Assembly: GCA_001600875.1 (NCBI GenBank)
Contig: BCLD01000001.1
Coordinates: forward strand, 232,724-296,723
Direction of reading: 5' to 3'
DNA: 64,000 nucleotides
Source: Solicoccozyma terricola
Taxonomy: Eukaryota; Basidiomycota; Tremellomycetes; Filobasidiales; Piskurozymaceae
Shown: piece after piece, positions 38,768-51,023 of the stretch
Numbering within the stretch: the stretch's first letter is position 1
Layout of the letters: each line of letters starts with the position of its first letter
Notes under the pieces: model-generated
Databases searched by the model: none
What the model was told of the DNA's origin: nothing
What the model saw: only the letters and a program-made list of their open reading frames with translations
Made by a program: the position numbers and the translations under genes

Positions 38768-41700
38768 ATGGTTGGTTCATCTTCCACACGCAAACAACAT
38801 CCACCAGCAAACATCCCCGGAGTTGATTCGCCAGCATCCACCATGGCGTTCTTTGGCTCGGATGGGGCTGATAATCAGGTGAGGCAGCTCAAGCATCAAC
38901 TAGCGCAGAAAGGTATGTTCGCCATCGTCCCAAACAGCAACAGAGGAGGAATATAGTACCCACTGACGGCAAGGTCCTCAGATGCACAAATTACTACGTA
39001 TATGCAAGAGCTGCAGAAGAAGGACGATCTCTTGACTGAGCATAAGCGAGCGAAAGAGGATGCGACATATAAGGTGGGTCGGAGGCAGCTCAGACGTCGA
39101 TGTTGGAGAGCTCACACCTTTTGGAAGGACAGGCGGCGATGGAAGCCGATCGAGCATTGAAGGCTTCCGCAGCGCTAACGGCGAAGACTAGCGTAGGTGC
39201 AACCTATGTTGCAATGCCGGTTTATCGATCCTGACTCGAAGATCATCCTCCAGGAACTTCAAAACACACTAATGCGATTATCAAATCTCGAGTCGATGCT
39301 GGAAACTAGCAATGAGAAAGCACGCCAGGATGAGAAGGAAATGCGAAGAATACAGTATGGTAGGTGCAATTTACAGTCCTATTCTGACGGTCCCTTGCGC
39401 TTACATCACACCCGGATGCCATTTCATCTGCAGAACTCGACTCCCGATCGCAGTCCATGGCAGGAACTTCGCGAATAGCCGACGTCCACGCTCAGCTGGA
39501 ACTTCGAGTCAAATCCCTTGAAGCGGATCTCAAACGATCAGAATCAGAGAAAGAAACCCTGCGAGCAGAAGTTTCGAGTTCGTCTGGAGGTAGCTTCATG
39601 AATGGGTTTGGTGGAGGTGGTGGAGAGCGAACAAAGATATTGAATCTGGAGAATGAGGTGGAAGGGTTGAGGAAGGAGAATGTTCGACTGATGGAGGAGT
39701 CCAGAAAGGTGGGAATGTTAAAAAAGGTCGATTTTTTTTGTTCGTTTCTGACGATCTTGGAGTGTGTCCTCCCTCTTATCAGAGCATCAATTCATCCACC
39801 CGCTCACCGACAAGTCGTAGCGGCGGCGGTGGAAGCTTCTCACTCAACTCAAGCTCCCCAACTCCTCGGCTCAAACGCACCATGTCCGTTTCTGGAGACC
39901 TCCGTGTCCACCGCTTAGAAGAAGAACTCGACGCTCTTCGATCCCAGCTTTCGTCCGGATACCAACCCGCAGAGCTCGATCAAGTCAAGCGGAATCTCGA
40001 TGCTGCGAAACGTGAGGTGCTGAAGCTTACAAACGAGAAGATGGCTGTGGAGAGATCAAGTCAAAAGGAGTTGGAAGACATGAAATCGCAATTGAGTGAC
40101 GTAAATGAAGAGTTGGAAGACATGCGCGCTCAACAGCAATTGGGAGGGAACCAGGACGACCTCGAGAAGCTGAAGAAAGTGGCAACCACCGATCGAGCGA
40201 AATTGGAGGATCAGATTCGATCGCTGCAGGAAGACCTTCAACGGCGATCTGATGAGGTTCGGAAACTAGAGCATTCCCTCGAAAGCGCGACAGACCGACT
40301 TCTGGAAATGGAAGCGGAGCTAGAGCGAGCGGTCCAAGCATCACACCCAAAGTCGGCAAGGTCGCTCAGGAGCAACGCAGCAACGATGGATCTTCAGAAA
40401 GAAAGCGAGACGCTGCGAGAACAGGTAGCTGATCTCACTTCACGTTTAGAGGACGCTCTTATGGCAAAAACAGAGGTCTCAGCTCCAGCTCTTGCGCCAA
40501 ACTCCGAGGAAGTCATCTCCGCCCAACGCAAGATTCGTCAGATGGAACGAGAACTTGCTGGGCTGAAACGAGACAAAGCAGCTCTGGAGGATGATCTCGA
40601 CCAGAACGACCAGCTCCTCGCAGCGAAAGACAAGGAAATTCTTGGTCTCCGTCGAAGCGTTCCTTTGCCCGAGTCTAGGTCTGGGTCACCCGAACCTGAA
40701 CTCCATGCCGAGGGACTTGAGAGGCTGGCAGCGCTTGAAAGTGACTGTGCGCAGTTGAGGGAGCTAGAAGTAGAACTTAGAGATCGCATAGCAGAGCAAG
40801 TACAGCGCATTCAGGAGACTGCTCAGAGTTTGATCGACAGTAAGGCGGAGGCACAGAACGCCCTTGAGAAGCTCTCCTTGGCGCAGAAGGAGATTGAGGT
40901 GGGTATGAGGTGTTCCCAAAATGAGTTCTTACGAGGCTGAGTATAGGGTGACCTTCCAGGCATTCACTTCCGAGAAGACCACTTTGCTCGCCGCTATCGA
41001 GTCTGCTCAGTTCTCCTTGGCAGAAAAGGAAAGGGACATTCTCCAACTACAACTACAACAACAACAGGAGAAGTCTCAAGCTGAACGCAACAACGACGAT
41101 GAGTCGTTGCGGCAGCGTATCAAACAGTTGGAGGAAAGCAGCGAAAGCCAGACCGAAATTGAGAAAGCCAACGTGCACGCTGCTATTGCACAGACCGAAT
41201 CTCTCCAGCAAACCATCGCCCTCATGCAACAGCAGCTCGATTCTCGATCCAACGACGACGTAACTTTAGAGAAGCTCACGGCGGAAAAGTCAGCTCTTGC
41301 AGAGGAGATTTCAGTGCTGCGTGCAACCTTCCGCGACCTAGAAGCCGAGGAATTCGGTGCTAAGCAGCTCAATATAGCCTATCAGGAAGAAATCACGGCC
41401 TTGAAGGCAGGAGCTCAGTCCCACGCCGCAATCTTGTCAGCGATGACTGCAGAATATGAAGTGAAGGCACTAGCTGCATCAGAGGAAGTCAGGTGAGTCC
41501 CCTCTGGGCAGTGCGGGTTGTTCATGGACTGAACCATCGCGGGACCTCCTTAGCTCTTGCCAGTCAACCTTGCTCATCGCTGAGGTGAAGCAGCAAGAGC
41601 TTGCAGATCGCGTCAGCGAACTGGAATCCACTCTTGCCAATCAAACCACCGAATCAGACGCGCGTATACGTGATGAAGAGATGTTTGATATTCAAGAGGC

Positions 41701-44700
41701 GCTCGCGCGAACCCAAAAGGATCTCACCGCCGCCGAACTGGAGCGGGATATGGCAATACAGGAGCGAGATGATCTCAGGGCGGAAGTTGCTGCGCAAAGA
41801 AAGAAGCAGGGCGAGACCTCAGAACAATTACGCGATCTGGAGATCGACTTGGGAGCTAAGGAAGCCGAGGTCAATGTGCTATCCTCAGAAGTCAACGGTT
41901 TGCGGAAGTCACTCGACGCGCAAACGAATGCTGAGGGGGAAGCTCAGCAGCGGTTCCAGGAAGTTCTGGATGCCCGCACAAAGGCTTTAAGCGCTGATCT
42001 CGCGGAGCACAAGAGACTTCTCCGGTATGCGGAGGTGGAATACAGGTTCACCTTACAGGCCAGCGAAGATCAAGAAGCTCGCATTCAGGAGATCTCTAAG
42101 GCTAGAGAAGCAGCTATGCAAGAACTCCAGGAAACAGTCCATACCTTGAATTGCGCAAAGGCGATGGAGCAAGAGGCATTAATCATCAAGGACCGCCTTG
42201 AGCAAGCACAGGACCGTGTCTCTGTCCTTGAATTAGCTTTGGTGGAGAGTGAAGATTTCCGCAAGGAAGCGAAGAGTAACGAGGAAGCCCTGAAAAATTC
42301 GTTGGATGCCATAAACACAGAATTTGCAGCGTTGAAGTCGGAGAAGGACGCTTTGAAGGATCGCGTGGAATCATCAGGGCAGCCTGAGAATGAGATTGTG
42401 GCCACTTTGCAACGGGAGAAGCGAGAATGGGAATCGAGAGTCGAACGACGCAATGTTCAGCTTGCGTTGGAGCAAGACAAAATTCGCAAACTGGAACTCA
42501 ACCTTGCCTTGGCGAGCGAGTCACTTATGGATCAAGAAGACAGCATGAATGAGTTGGAAGGCAAACTTACGGCCGCGGAAGCTGCTCAGCGGGAGGCTAT
42601 CACCGCTTCTCACACTACTGCAGAGGCATTGGCGACCACTCAAACCAGTCTGGAGGCATCACAACACGCACTCGCTGTGGCATCCCAAGAGGTGACCTCG
42701 CTATCCATCTTGGTCAACACACTTATAGCCGAGGTGATCGTTTCGCTTGGCGACAAGCGAGCAGTTTCCAAATCCCTCGTCACCGCACGTAAGAACGTTG
42801 AGTCTACCACAGCGGCACTGAGCAAGGCGACGAGCGCTCAAGACTCCCTTGCTTCGCAACTCGGAAGCAGCTACCTGGACATCGAACAACTGGAGAGAAA
42901 ACACGACGACCTTGCAAGTTGTATGGAACAGAAAGCAGACCTTCACTTGCAGCAAATCGCCAGCTGGGAAGCTAAGCTGTCCGCATCGACGAAAGAGGTT
43001 GAGAAGCTTCAATCGGAGCTGGAGGTCATCGCCGAGGAGAAGGAAACGCTTTCACTTCTGCAACAAGGGACGGTATCCGAGCTCGCATCTGTTAAAACCC
43101 GTCTTTCGGAGTTGGAGGTGGTAATCGATGACGCCAGGACATCCGAAGCGTCCGAATCCGCGACACTTCGAACACAGATGCAAGAATTGGAGAATTTGAA
43201 GGAAACGGCAGAGGCGGCTCTTCTTGCATCGCGATCTGCTCTTGAAGAGAAGGAAGAAGAAGCGTTGGCACTCTCCGCCCAGCTGCGAATGACTTCAGAC
43301 GCTCTTTCCAACCTGCAATCAGCTGTCATCGAGGCGGAGGAGAGGATCTCCGGGCTGGTCGCAGATCAGGACGCTCAGGCGACCGCATTGGAAGCTAGCC
43401 AACGTTTCAGCTCCGAGACCTCATGCGCTCTCTCACAGGCGCTGGCGGGGACTCACACTGAACATCGCGCCTCAACCGAATCGGCACTCGGCGAGCGACT
43501 TGCAGACTTGGAAGGGAAACTGGCCGATGCCGAGCAAGCGAAAACTGCGCTCTCTGCTCAATGCGAGGAATTGCAAAACCGTGTGCACGCGGCCGATTCT
43601 GCTATGGCGAGCATTGAGCAGTCTGGGGCCGCTGCCGCAGTGCGAATTTCCGAAGCCACGTCGCAGGCAACGGTATATAAAGCCGAACTCGAACGCGTGG
43701 AGATGGAGATGGTTGGTATGCGGGAGGACATGGAGGCGAGGGCGGTTGAGCTTGCCCAGGCACATCAACAGGCGGCGGAAGCATCTTCGAGGCTGGAAAA
43801 CAGTAAGATGGCAATCGAGCAAAGGTGAGCGCATAGTGGCGAGAGGTCGCGTTAGACATAATGCTCACCAGATGCCCATCCGTAGTGACTCTCGTCTACG
43901 AAGGCTGGAAGCCGAGCGTACAGAAATTGCGGACACCCTTGCAGTGGCTCACAAGGCTATCGACACTTTACAACTGAAAGAGGCCGACGCAGAGGCCCAA
44001 GTCCAGCAACTTCGATCGCAGCTTGAGGCAATCTCTCACGAAGTACAGGCAGCACCATCTGTGCTTGGGGAGATCCAAGAGTTGAAGGCTAGCAACGAAC
44101 GTAAGTCGCTGTCCCGTCTTCGTCTATCACAACAAATTTTGACTTCTCTTTGGAATGCCTTCAGGCTTGGTGGCTCAATGTGATGACTACGTTCGGCAGA
44201 CGGACGAGCTGGACGACCAACTCAAAGAGACCAACCGGATCCTTAACCTCGAACGCAAGAAACGAGAAAAGGTTGAAAGGAAGCTCAAGCAACTCGAGAC
44301 GGCGGCGCCCAAGACGTCGGCCGACCAGAACGAGGCTGCCCCAAAGCGAACCACCTTGGCGACATTGGCATCGGCATCATCGATAGCGGATCTACATAAT
44401 CAATCGCCCCACATGACCCACCGTACGCCATCGGGTCCACAGAAGCGTGGCCGGGAAGCCGAATCAGCAGATGAAATGTCGAAGAAGTCTGGAGTAGACG
44501 TAATCGTTGCTCCTGCACCATACGACGAGCGAGCACGAGCTCCGGGAACACCTCGTCTCCGAACCCCCGCTGGTGGATTGCGTTCGTTCACTCCACAACG
44601 ATCTGCAAATCGACCGAAGAGGATGGAAGAGGATCAAAACCTCCCACCTATGTCCAATCCATTCGCGATGGAGATGCTCAGTCGAGCTCATGGTGCAAAG

Positions 44701-44865
44701 TCGCCGTTCTCGTCGTCTACAAAGACGCCTGATGTCACATCGAATGGCGGGGGGCTCGGCCTTGGAGCGCTGAAGAACAGAGTGGCGAGTTTTACCGCAG
44801 GTGAAGCCGGGAGGATGGGGGGTAATGCAAGGGAAGAGGAGACGATGAGAAACGTTACGAGATAG
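38768..44865 (+). CDS. Very large coiled-coil protein
   Basis: About 1,900 residues, almost wholly heptad coiled coil rich in Glu, Gln, Ala, Leu and Ser. It runs from DAQITTYMQELQKKDDLLTE in exon 2 to the last third; the exon at 41570-43828 alone gives 750 residues of coil. The short N-terminal head is MVGSSSTRKQHPPANIPGVD. A Ser/Gly-rich break (SRSGGGGSFSLNSSSPTPRLKR) lies near 39830-39890. The C-terminal 200 residues are non-coil, with clustered S/T-P sites (APGTPRLRTPAGG, SFTPQRS, STKTPDVT) that look like cyclin-dependent kinase targets. Overall shape resembles spindle-pole, kinetochore or nuclear-basket scaffolds, but I cannot name an orthologue. Six or more small introns; 38843 is a second possible start. 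Confidence 0.8.
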
Positions 44866-45018
44866 ACCATGGACTATTTGGGATCGAATGTTGGCTTCCT
44901 CAATTCTATGACCTTTGTACATGTATCTATATCCAGCATCAGTTCCAATTTCACATCACTTCAACCCTTATCTACAACAAACGACTAGAAACAACTCCGA
45001 GATTCATGTGCAGATATT

Positions 45019-45709
45019 CTACTTGACCTCCCTGAGCTTCCCTGTCTCCACCTCATAAACCCATCCAGTGACATTTCCGGCATCAACCAACCCTTTCGAC
45101 CGTTTGATCAGGGTGACATCGTCTTTCACTGATTGTTCTAGATCAGGGAAGGGGAGGAAGTCGATGTGAGGGAGATTGACTCCTTGAGAAGAGAGCTTGG
45201 AGTGAAGATCCTGATAGGCAGGGGATAATGAGGGTGAGCTCTCGATTTGAACACGGTTTGAGGCCTGTCGAGAGGAAAAACACACCTGATTGGTGAATGT
45301 CAACATCCCACAATCCGTGTGGTGGATGACAGCAATCTCGGTGGTTCCGAGCAATTGCTGCGAGATGATCAATGACCTCAATGCTTCTTGCGCCCTGCCA
45401 CCGGCTACACTCCAGCCATGCGTCTCGACGACAATCAGCACCTAAAACAAGCTTGGTATGGTAGGACTCACCATTCCTAATGACATGAGCATCACCAAGC
45501 TCGATACCCAACGCTTTGGCAGGATTGATACGAGCATCCATACATGTCACAATTGCTATCTTCTTGGAAGGAGGCAAGGGAAGCAGACCCGGATGGGTGG
45601 ATACGTGCGCCGAGTTGCGGGATTCGTAAGTCTGTGAGAGTAACAGAGTCAGGATGGAAGGGATTTGGGGGTGGGGGGAAGAGGTTGCACTTGCTCGGAT
45701 CTGGCTCAT
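45019..45709 (-). CDS. Beta-carbonic anhydrase
   Basis: Zinc enzyme interconverting CO2 and bicarbonate. It contains the zinc Cys with catalytic Asp/Arg ([11 protein letters not shown]), [23 protein letters not shown] across an intron, and the His-x-x-Cys zinc ligands (IHHTDCGM). The sequence ends [16 protein letters not shown]. At about 170-190 residues it is the short clade resembling bacterial type-D enzymes (MDARxxP) rather than the longer Can2-type fungal enzymes. Introns at about 45442-45470 and 45235-45290. The 5' end is uncertain: the frame opens at 45709 with [11 protein letters not shown], but a splice acceptor before [15 protein letters not shown] suggests the first exon may be shorter. 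Confidence 0.88.
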
Positions 45710-46737
45710 GGCGAGAATATACTTGACTGGGTGTTAGTACTGGGTGTGGAACTGGAAGGGGGCATTCTGCAGTGTTCGTTTGCTCCAGCTACATGATATA
45801 GAGACGGAGCTGGCTGGCTGGCTGGCTGGGCACGATCGCGTCGTCGATTGCGTGATTTCATCCTCATCGACCAGAACAGGCAAGCAGCCAGCTGACCATG
45901 GGTTGCAGGTCGGATGCCGTCCACCAGTAAATGGATCCAATAAATGTGCAAACCATCGGAATCCAATAATTGGTCACAGTCAATTGCGGAGCCCAACAAA
46001 ATCAACAAACGGGTCCTGATTTAAATTGCCTGTTCCGGTTCCTGACAGGCAATAGGAGATGTGACTTCATCCGCTGGAGGTGAAGCGACTACGATCGAGT
46101 CACATCCTCTGCCTTCAAACCTGTCACAGGTCGCGATTGTCCGCTCCGTTCGTCAGTGTCCGATCGTGTTTTGGGTTCACCCGCAACAAAGCCACAACGT
46201 AGTTGAGGCTTTAGGAGGAGAGCTACCCAATCAAGTCAGCTCCGGGCTAGAACCTACGAGTTGCTGAAACAGCAGGATGAAGTCTCGGTCTTCCTGGGGG
46301 ACATATGTCCTCTTACCATCGTTACCTCGACATTGCACCGTACTTGAGGTCCGAACTACCACCTGACGGATACCGAAAGGAGGCTTTCTCCATTAATCTT
46401 GCCTTTCCATTCTGCCGTGACATCGCATAGTCATACTGCAAACAACTCCTCTAGCATATTTTCATTCCCATCCATTCAATCTTCTCTGTCGACGAGTGGA
46501 TTGTATTGACTTATCTCGAACCAAACCTCTGATTGCCTGCTCTTGAAGCTTCAGCTTCTCCGTCCATCGTCGGAGAGACCTCAGACTGAAGGACTATGAG
46601 GCTTCAGCTTTGAATGGGAGGTCCGAGATCTCATGCCAGAGAGGTAATTGTCTGGAGAAGATTGACGACCCGACGATACTGATGATATTCTTTTACACGG
46701 ACTCAGCACCCACCCACCAGCAACACCTCGATCAACA
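45710..46737. other. 1-kb spacer, divergent promoters
   Basis: Between divergent genes. It has a GGCT repeat at about 45809-45828 and otherwise mixed composition. Open frames are below 100 codons and show no domain. I saw no tRNA-like cloverleaf. Confidence 0.5.
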
Positions 46738-48888
46738 ATGGACTCCACACCACGAAACACATCATCGTACACTTCCACCTCCTCCTCCTCCAAACGCCAT
46801 TCCTTCCCTCTTACCCCTGTGGAACTCTCCAGCCCTACTGCAATCATGACAGACTCGTGTTCGTATCACACCTTCAATCCGCGTCACTCGCTTGATCAAC
46901 CATTCGAATCGGTGCAAGCGAGTACGACATCGGCTTTCAACTCGGTGACGCCACCCACCGCGGGGTCTTGGTCTGACAGACCACCATCATCACCACCCAG
47001 ACACGTAAATTCGGCTGCTTTTCACCTTTTGAAAGAGTTATCTCCAAACAGCACGAGGTTGCTGCAACAAGAAACACTCGAGCAAGACGCCTTGTACGCG
47101 GATCGTGGTATTTCTGGGCCTACGAGCTCGAGTGATAATCCAACATTATCGTCCTCTCATTCCGTCAGGAAAACATCAGACAGTCCACATCCGAACAAGT
47201 TTGACCTTTTTCGTTCGACTGTGTTGACACTGCCTCTATTCCCACCTGGTCGTTGGCGGTCGAAACCATCACCAGACTCTCCTGCACCCACAATCGGTGG
47301 CAAGGATGGGCTGAATACGCTTCAATTGCCACCGACAGAAGAGACAATTCGGGTCAGCGGGACGTTTGGAGTAAGAGACGATGTATCGCATTCTCCGCAA
47401 AGACATGTGAATGTCTCAGAGACGCAAGAGGGTTCATCTGAGTTCCTTCTGGAGAGTGGAGAGTCATTCCCTGTTGCGTCGGGAGCTCAAGCATCTGAGG
47501 AGATCCCGCCACCGGCTTTCGCCCTTCCGGAACAATCTGCCTCCTATTCACTCACCGCTCTGAAATCTGGATCAAATGACCGGGATATAAGAGTCCCGAA
47601 GGCTTCTGAAATTGCGCAAGATCAGCATACTCGTCAGAACGGCCGTGAAAGCCTCATCGACCGTTCCACGATCGCGGGGCAAGTTATTGCTGAAGGTGGC
47701 GTGCAAACTCCGACCTCTCATAAGGATTCCGTTTCAGGTGGCGTTAGGTGGGATCAGGAGGACTCGCTGTGGGATGAAGGGACGACCTTCAAGCACCAAC
47801 CTCTTGGACCACCTCCTACTGGCAGACCACGAGAAACCTCCCCAGACGGAATGGTTTTAACCCCTCTGAGGCGTTCCAGTAGGGTATCATCCCGGCTTCT
47901 CTCACTGACCGAGAACCAGATAGGGGAAAGGGAGCTCGTTGAGATTCGAAATGGGCAGGAATCGCAGCGGGATTCTGACCGGACTCCGTCACCTGCTAAC
48001 AAATGGAATCAACCTCGTCCGAACCCTAAAGGAAGTCTCCCTCGACTCGGTCATAATCGAGCTCAATCTCTTGGTGGCGATAACAGTCAACCATCGCGAG
48101 TAAAACCCGAGAACATGCAGAACATGCAGAATATGCCGCTTCTTGTTGCGTCCTCTTTGTTGTCCCAACACGCTGCTGAGCTCCTAGGGACGTACGAAGA
48201 ACAACAGACAAATGCAGCTCGGCTGAAGATGATGGCTGAAGAGAGTTTGGAGGTCGGCAAGTTCCTGCTCGATCTGGCAAATTCCAATCAGTCTAAATCT
48301 ACTGGACATGGTCGTACCACAGCAGAGCCAACGCGGTGGGAGCAGGGGCAGCCTGACCAGCAGACTGCCTACGACTCATTGTTGGCGGCCGAGCTTCCCA
48401 GGCCACCTCGTCGCGAAGCACCACTTCCTCCTGTCACCATCCCGTACACCGCCAAGCAAGCTACATATGGTACAGGCTATCGTGCGGGTATCTACGATCG
48501 ACGCCGGAGCCTGCCAAGCAAGCACCTGAGCGACGTCGAGCGACTCGGCCAACTCAGTTGGGACAGAATGCGAGAAGCTGAGTCTTCGTGGAAGGAGATG
48601 ATTATAGCTGTCAAGCGGAATATCGAAGAAGACGATCGGAGGTCATCAGTGTCGGCATCAGCGTCATTCGTAGGCTCGCCCTCGAAGCTCGCCAAAAGAC
48701 GAAGCTCGAGTTCTACTATCGCGCGATGCACCGTGAGGTCGCCTGCTCTAGGAGTCTCTCCATCTAGCAGCATACGGCAGGCTTCTCGCCAGGGTGACCC
48801 AAACAAGGTCAAGCAACAAGTCAGGTTCTTGGATGAGAAACCCAGGCGCAACTGGTTTGGTTTCTTGCGAAAGTCTCAAACATCATAG
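46738..48888 (+). CDS. Ser/Pro-rich protein of unknown function
   Basis: Intronless 716-codon frame, unusual for this locus. I do not recognise it. It is mostly predicted disorder, with Ser/Thr/Pro-rich text and many SP/TP sites (SSPPRHV, TPLRRSSRVSSRLL). A short helical segment is visible at about residues 465-520 (PLLVASSLLSQHAAELLGTY, then LKMMAEESLEVGKFLLDLAN), with another near 600 (DVERLGQLSWDRMREAE). The C terminus is basic, ending RFLDEKPRRNWFGFLRK. The reading frame is sustained and clean to the end, so the gene is very likely real. Alternative start Met at residue 37. Confidence 0.75.
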   Translation: MDSTPRNTSSYTSTSSSSKRHSFPLTPVELSSPTAIMTDSCSYHTFNPRHSLDQPFESVQASTTSAFNSVTPPTAGSWSDRPPSSPPRHVNSAAFHLLKELSPNSTRLLQQETLEQDALYADRGISGPTSSSDNPTLSSSHSVRKTSDSPHPNKFDLFRSTVLTLPLFPPGRWRSKPSPDSPAPTIGGKDGLNTLQLPPTEETIRVSGTFGVRDDVSHSPQRHVNVSETQEGSSEFLLESGESFPVASGAQASEEIPPPAFALPEQSASYSLTALKSGSNDRDIRVPKASEIAQDQHTRQNGRESLIDRSTIAGQVIAEGGVQTPTSHKDSVSGGVRWDQEDSLWDEGTTFKHQPLGPPPTGRPRETSPDGMVLTPLRRSSRVSSRLLSLTENQIGERELVEIRNGQESQRDSDRTPSPANKWNQPRPNPKGSLPRLGHNRAQSLGGDNSQPSRVKPENMQNMQNMPLLVASSLLSQHAAELLGTYEEQQTNAARLKMMAEESLEVGKFLLDLANSNQSKSTGHGRTTAEPTRWEQGQPDQQTAYDSLLAAELPRPPRREAPLPPVTIPYTAKQATYGTGYRAGIYDRRRSLPSKHLSDVERLGQLSWDRMREAESSWKEMIIAVKRNIEEDDRRSSVSASASFVGSPSKLAKRRSSSSTIARCTVRSPALGVSPSSSIRQASRQGDPNKVKQQVRFLDEKPRRNWFGFLRKSQTS

Positions 48889-49258
48889 GTCGGTTGCTAC
48901 CGCAAAACAACTTTCGCCCCCTTGCTCGTTCTTTGCCCTGTGTCACAAGTCCGTGTCACAAGTAACAGTTTCTCATCCCAGCCTCTGTCCAACCCCCACC
49001 ACCTAACGACAACATCTAACAGCTAGCTTGAAATGTACCGCTTTGCCTCAGGACAGCACATGGCCCTCTATAGTCACCGCATGTTCATGTCAGAACGTCA
49101 AAGCCATTTATATATATGAGTAATACGCGAGAGGATCCTGACAACCTGCTCTACTACTTTGTCACAAGATTCATTCTCCGTCCCTCAAATCTTCTCCGGT
49201 TTTTTTTTGGGATCGTGACCAAATGGACTGAGCGATTAGTCGAGTTTCTCAACCTCAG
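48889..49258. other. Convergent 3' spacer
   Basis: Between the 3' ends of the Ser-rich gene and p23. It has a TATATATATG stretch at about 49110 and a T run at 49201-49208, compatible with polyadenylation signals. No gene. Confidence 0.45.
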
Positions 49259-50603
49259 TTACCTGTTGGTAATGCCAGAATCATCAGTCGACGGCTTGGT
49301 GCGTGCACGTTCCAAGATAGAGCCCACCTTGTCCTCCGTTTCAGCTGGAGCTGTCTCCTTTGCAGCCTCGTCCTTTGCAGCACCCGCACCCTCACCCTCG
49401 TCATCGGTGGGAAGGTCGTCATCAGAGTCATCACCGAAAGAAGGACCGCCAGCACCACCTTGACCCATCTGCTCCATCATTTTGGCAAAGTCCACTGCGC
49501 AACGCAAAATCAATGTTGTTAGATATTCTTTGTCGTGCGATCTCTTAGAGGTACTCACTGCCACCTGGACCACCTGCACCACCCATACCACCCATACCGC
49601 CCATACCGCCCATCATAGAGGCCATGTCCATGCCGCCCATGCCGCCCATACCTCCCATACCTCCCATACCTCCCATACCTCCCATACCTCCCATACCAGG
49701 CATACCACCCATGCCACCTGGAGGACCACCAGCACCGGCGCCTGAGAACTCGGACCTAAAAGCGAGAGAATCTAATCAGCCATGACTTTCCAAAAAGGAA
49801 AACCATGCATCGAATCCAAGCAACTCACTCATCGACACCCTCCGCACCCTCCTGCTCATCCTCATCAACCCACTACATGAGTGCAAAAAACCCCCCCCAA
49901 TCCATTGATCAGCTATCCTGCTCCAAATCCGCTTCCTTGAAAAATCGCCACGTCGCCCCTTTTTTCATTGCGTTTCGAAAAACTCACCTTGGAGAAATCA
50001 GTTTTTATCCACAAGTTCTTTACCTTCTCCTTGGTCAACCTAGGCCAGAACTCTGCTTGTTGGTTCTTTTTACGAAGAATGAGAACGACTGCTCGGGAGG
50101 TGACGGATTTCTTGCATAGCTGATGTGTGAGTTCGAAAATGGAGGTGAGCGTTCGATGTCGTCAGGTAGGAGGGAAGGGAATAAGACAAACCTCAGGCAC
50201 AATCTCGTCGTACAGCTCGATATCGAAAGCGTACTGCTTCTCAGGGATACCCTTAGCCTCGCTAGTGGATGTATAGGTGACCATTAGCCACCGATTTTAC
50301 GAGGCAACTATCGAAAGGAAAAGTGGGAATTGGGGTTTTTTTTTTTCCGACACACTTACTTTCCAGTCGTAGCCTTGAAGGTGAGCTTCGTAGGCTCGAT
50401 CTTCAACTCTGGTTCACCTTGAATGTCTGGAGCTTGAATGGTGAAGTAGATGATGTTCTGTAACGATGATCATGCAAGGTGTAGAAAGCCGTCAGCCTAC
50501 AATGCCCTCACTCGACTGATTGGAACGACGAGTAACACACCTTCTCAGCATCGGTCTCGGAACTACGCTGAGCGTAAAGGATCTCAGGGTGGAGGACAGC
50601 CAT
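49259..50603 (-). CDS. SBA1: Hsp90 co-chaperone p23/Sba1
   Basis: CS-domain co-chaperone that stabilises ATP-bound Hsp90. Start at 50603 (MAVLHPEILYAQRSS), continuing NIIYFTIQAPDIQGEPELKIEPTKLTFKA, KQYAFDIELYDEIVPE, KSVTSRAVVLILRKKNQQAEFWPRL and KVKNLWIKTDFSKWVDEDEQ. The C terminus is a long Gly-Gly-Met repeat (about 49560-49740) and an acidic tail (FGDDSDDDLPTDDEGEG). The gene has six or so short introns; the repeat is split by one at about 49495-49557. The GGM repeat is longer than the few GGM copies usual in fungal p23. Homologous GGM runs also occur in SRP54 nearby, by composition not by copying. Confidence 0.93.
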
Positions 50604-51023
50604 TTTGTTTGATTGAGTTGAGATGGAGACTTGTAACGAGGATGGAAGGACGTTGGGAGGGAAGGAAGGAAGTGAGGGAGAAGTGTCGGGAGTGTGTCGA
50701 GGTCGTCACTGGCAGAGAATGACCCTTTCACGTGATCCACTCGGACGCGAACTTGCTAGATGTTCTCGACCGGGTGAGCGGTCTATTGCAGTCGAGAGGT
50801 TGGCGAGCTTCTCTGAGCTTCTTTGGAGCATCATATATTATCTATGGCATCAATATAGCCGGATGACAGGTGAAAGGAAAGCGTGGCATATCGGTTCAGA
50901 CTAAAGCATGCGTAATGAGAAAAAGGTCTTGATAAAAGGTCGTCCATTTGATCTTGCGTTGACAGCGAGGCCCCTCGTAGTGAATAAATTCGTCCGTCAA
51001 GAAGCGAGTGAGCGAAGATGAAT
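50604..51023. other. Spacer between p23 and RhoGDI
   Basis: Both neighbours are on the minus strand, so this holds the p23 promoter and the RhoGDI 3' end. It contains purine-rich GGAAGG blocks near 50640-50690. No gene. Confidence 0.45.

Noticed and set aside
46020..46270. tRNA gene in the carbonic anhydrase/Ser-rich spacer
   Set aside because: No GGTTCGAATCC-like T arm or paired acceptor stem could be found.
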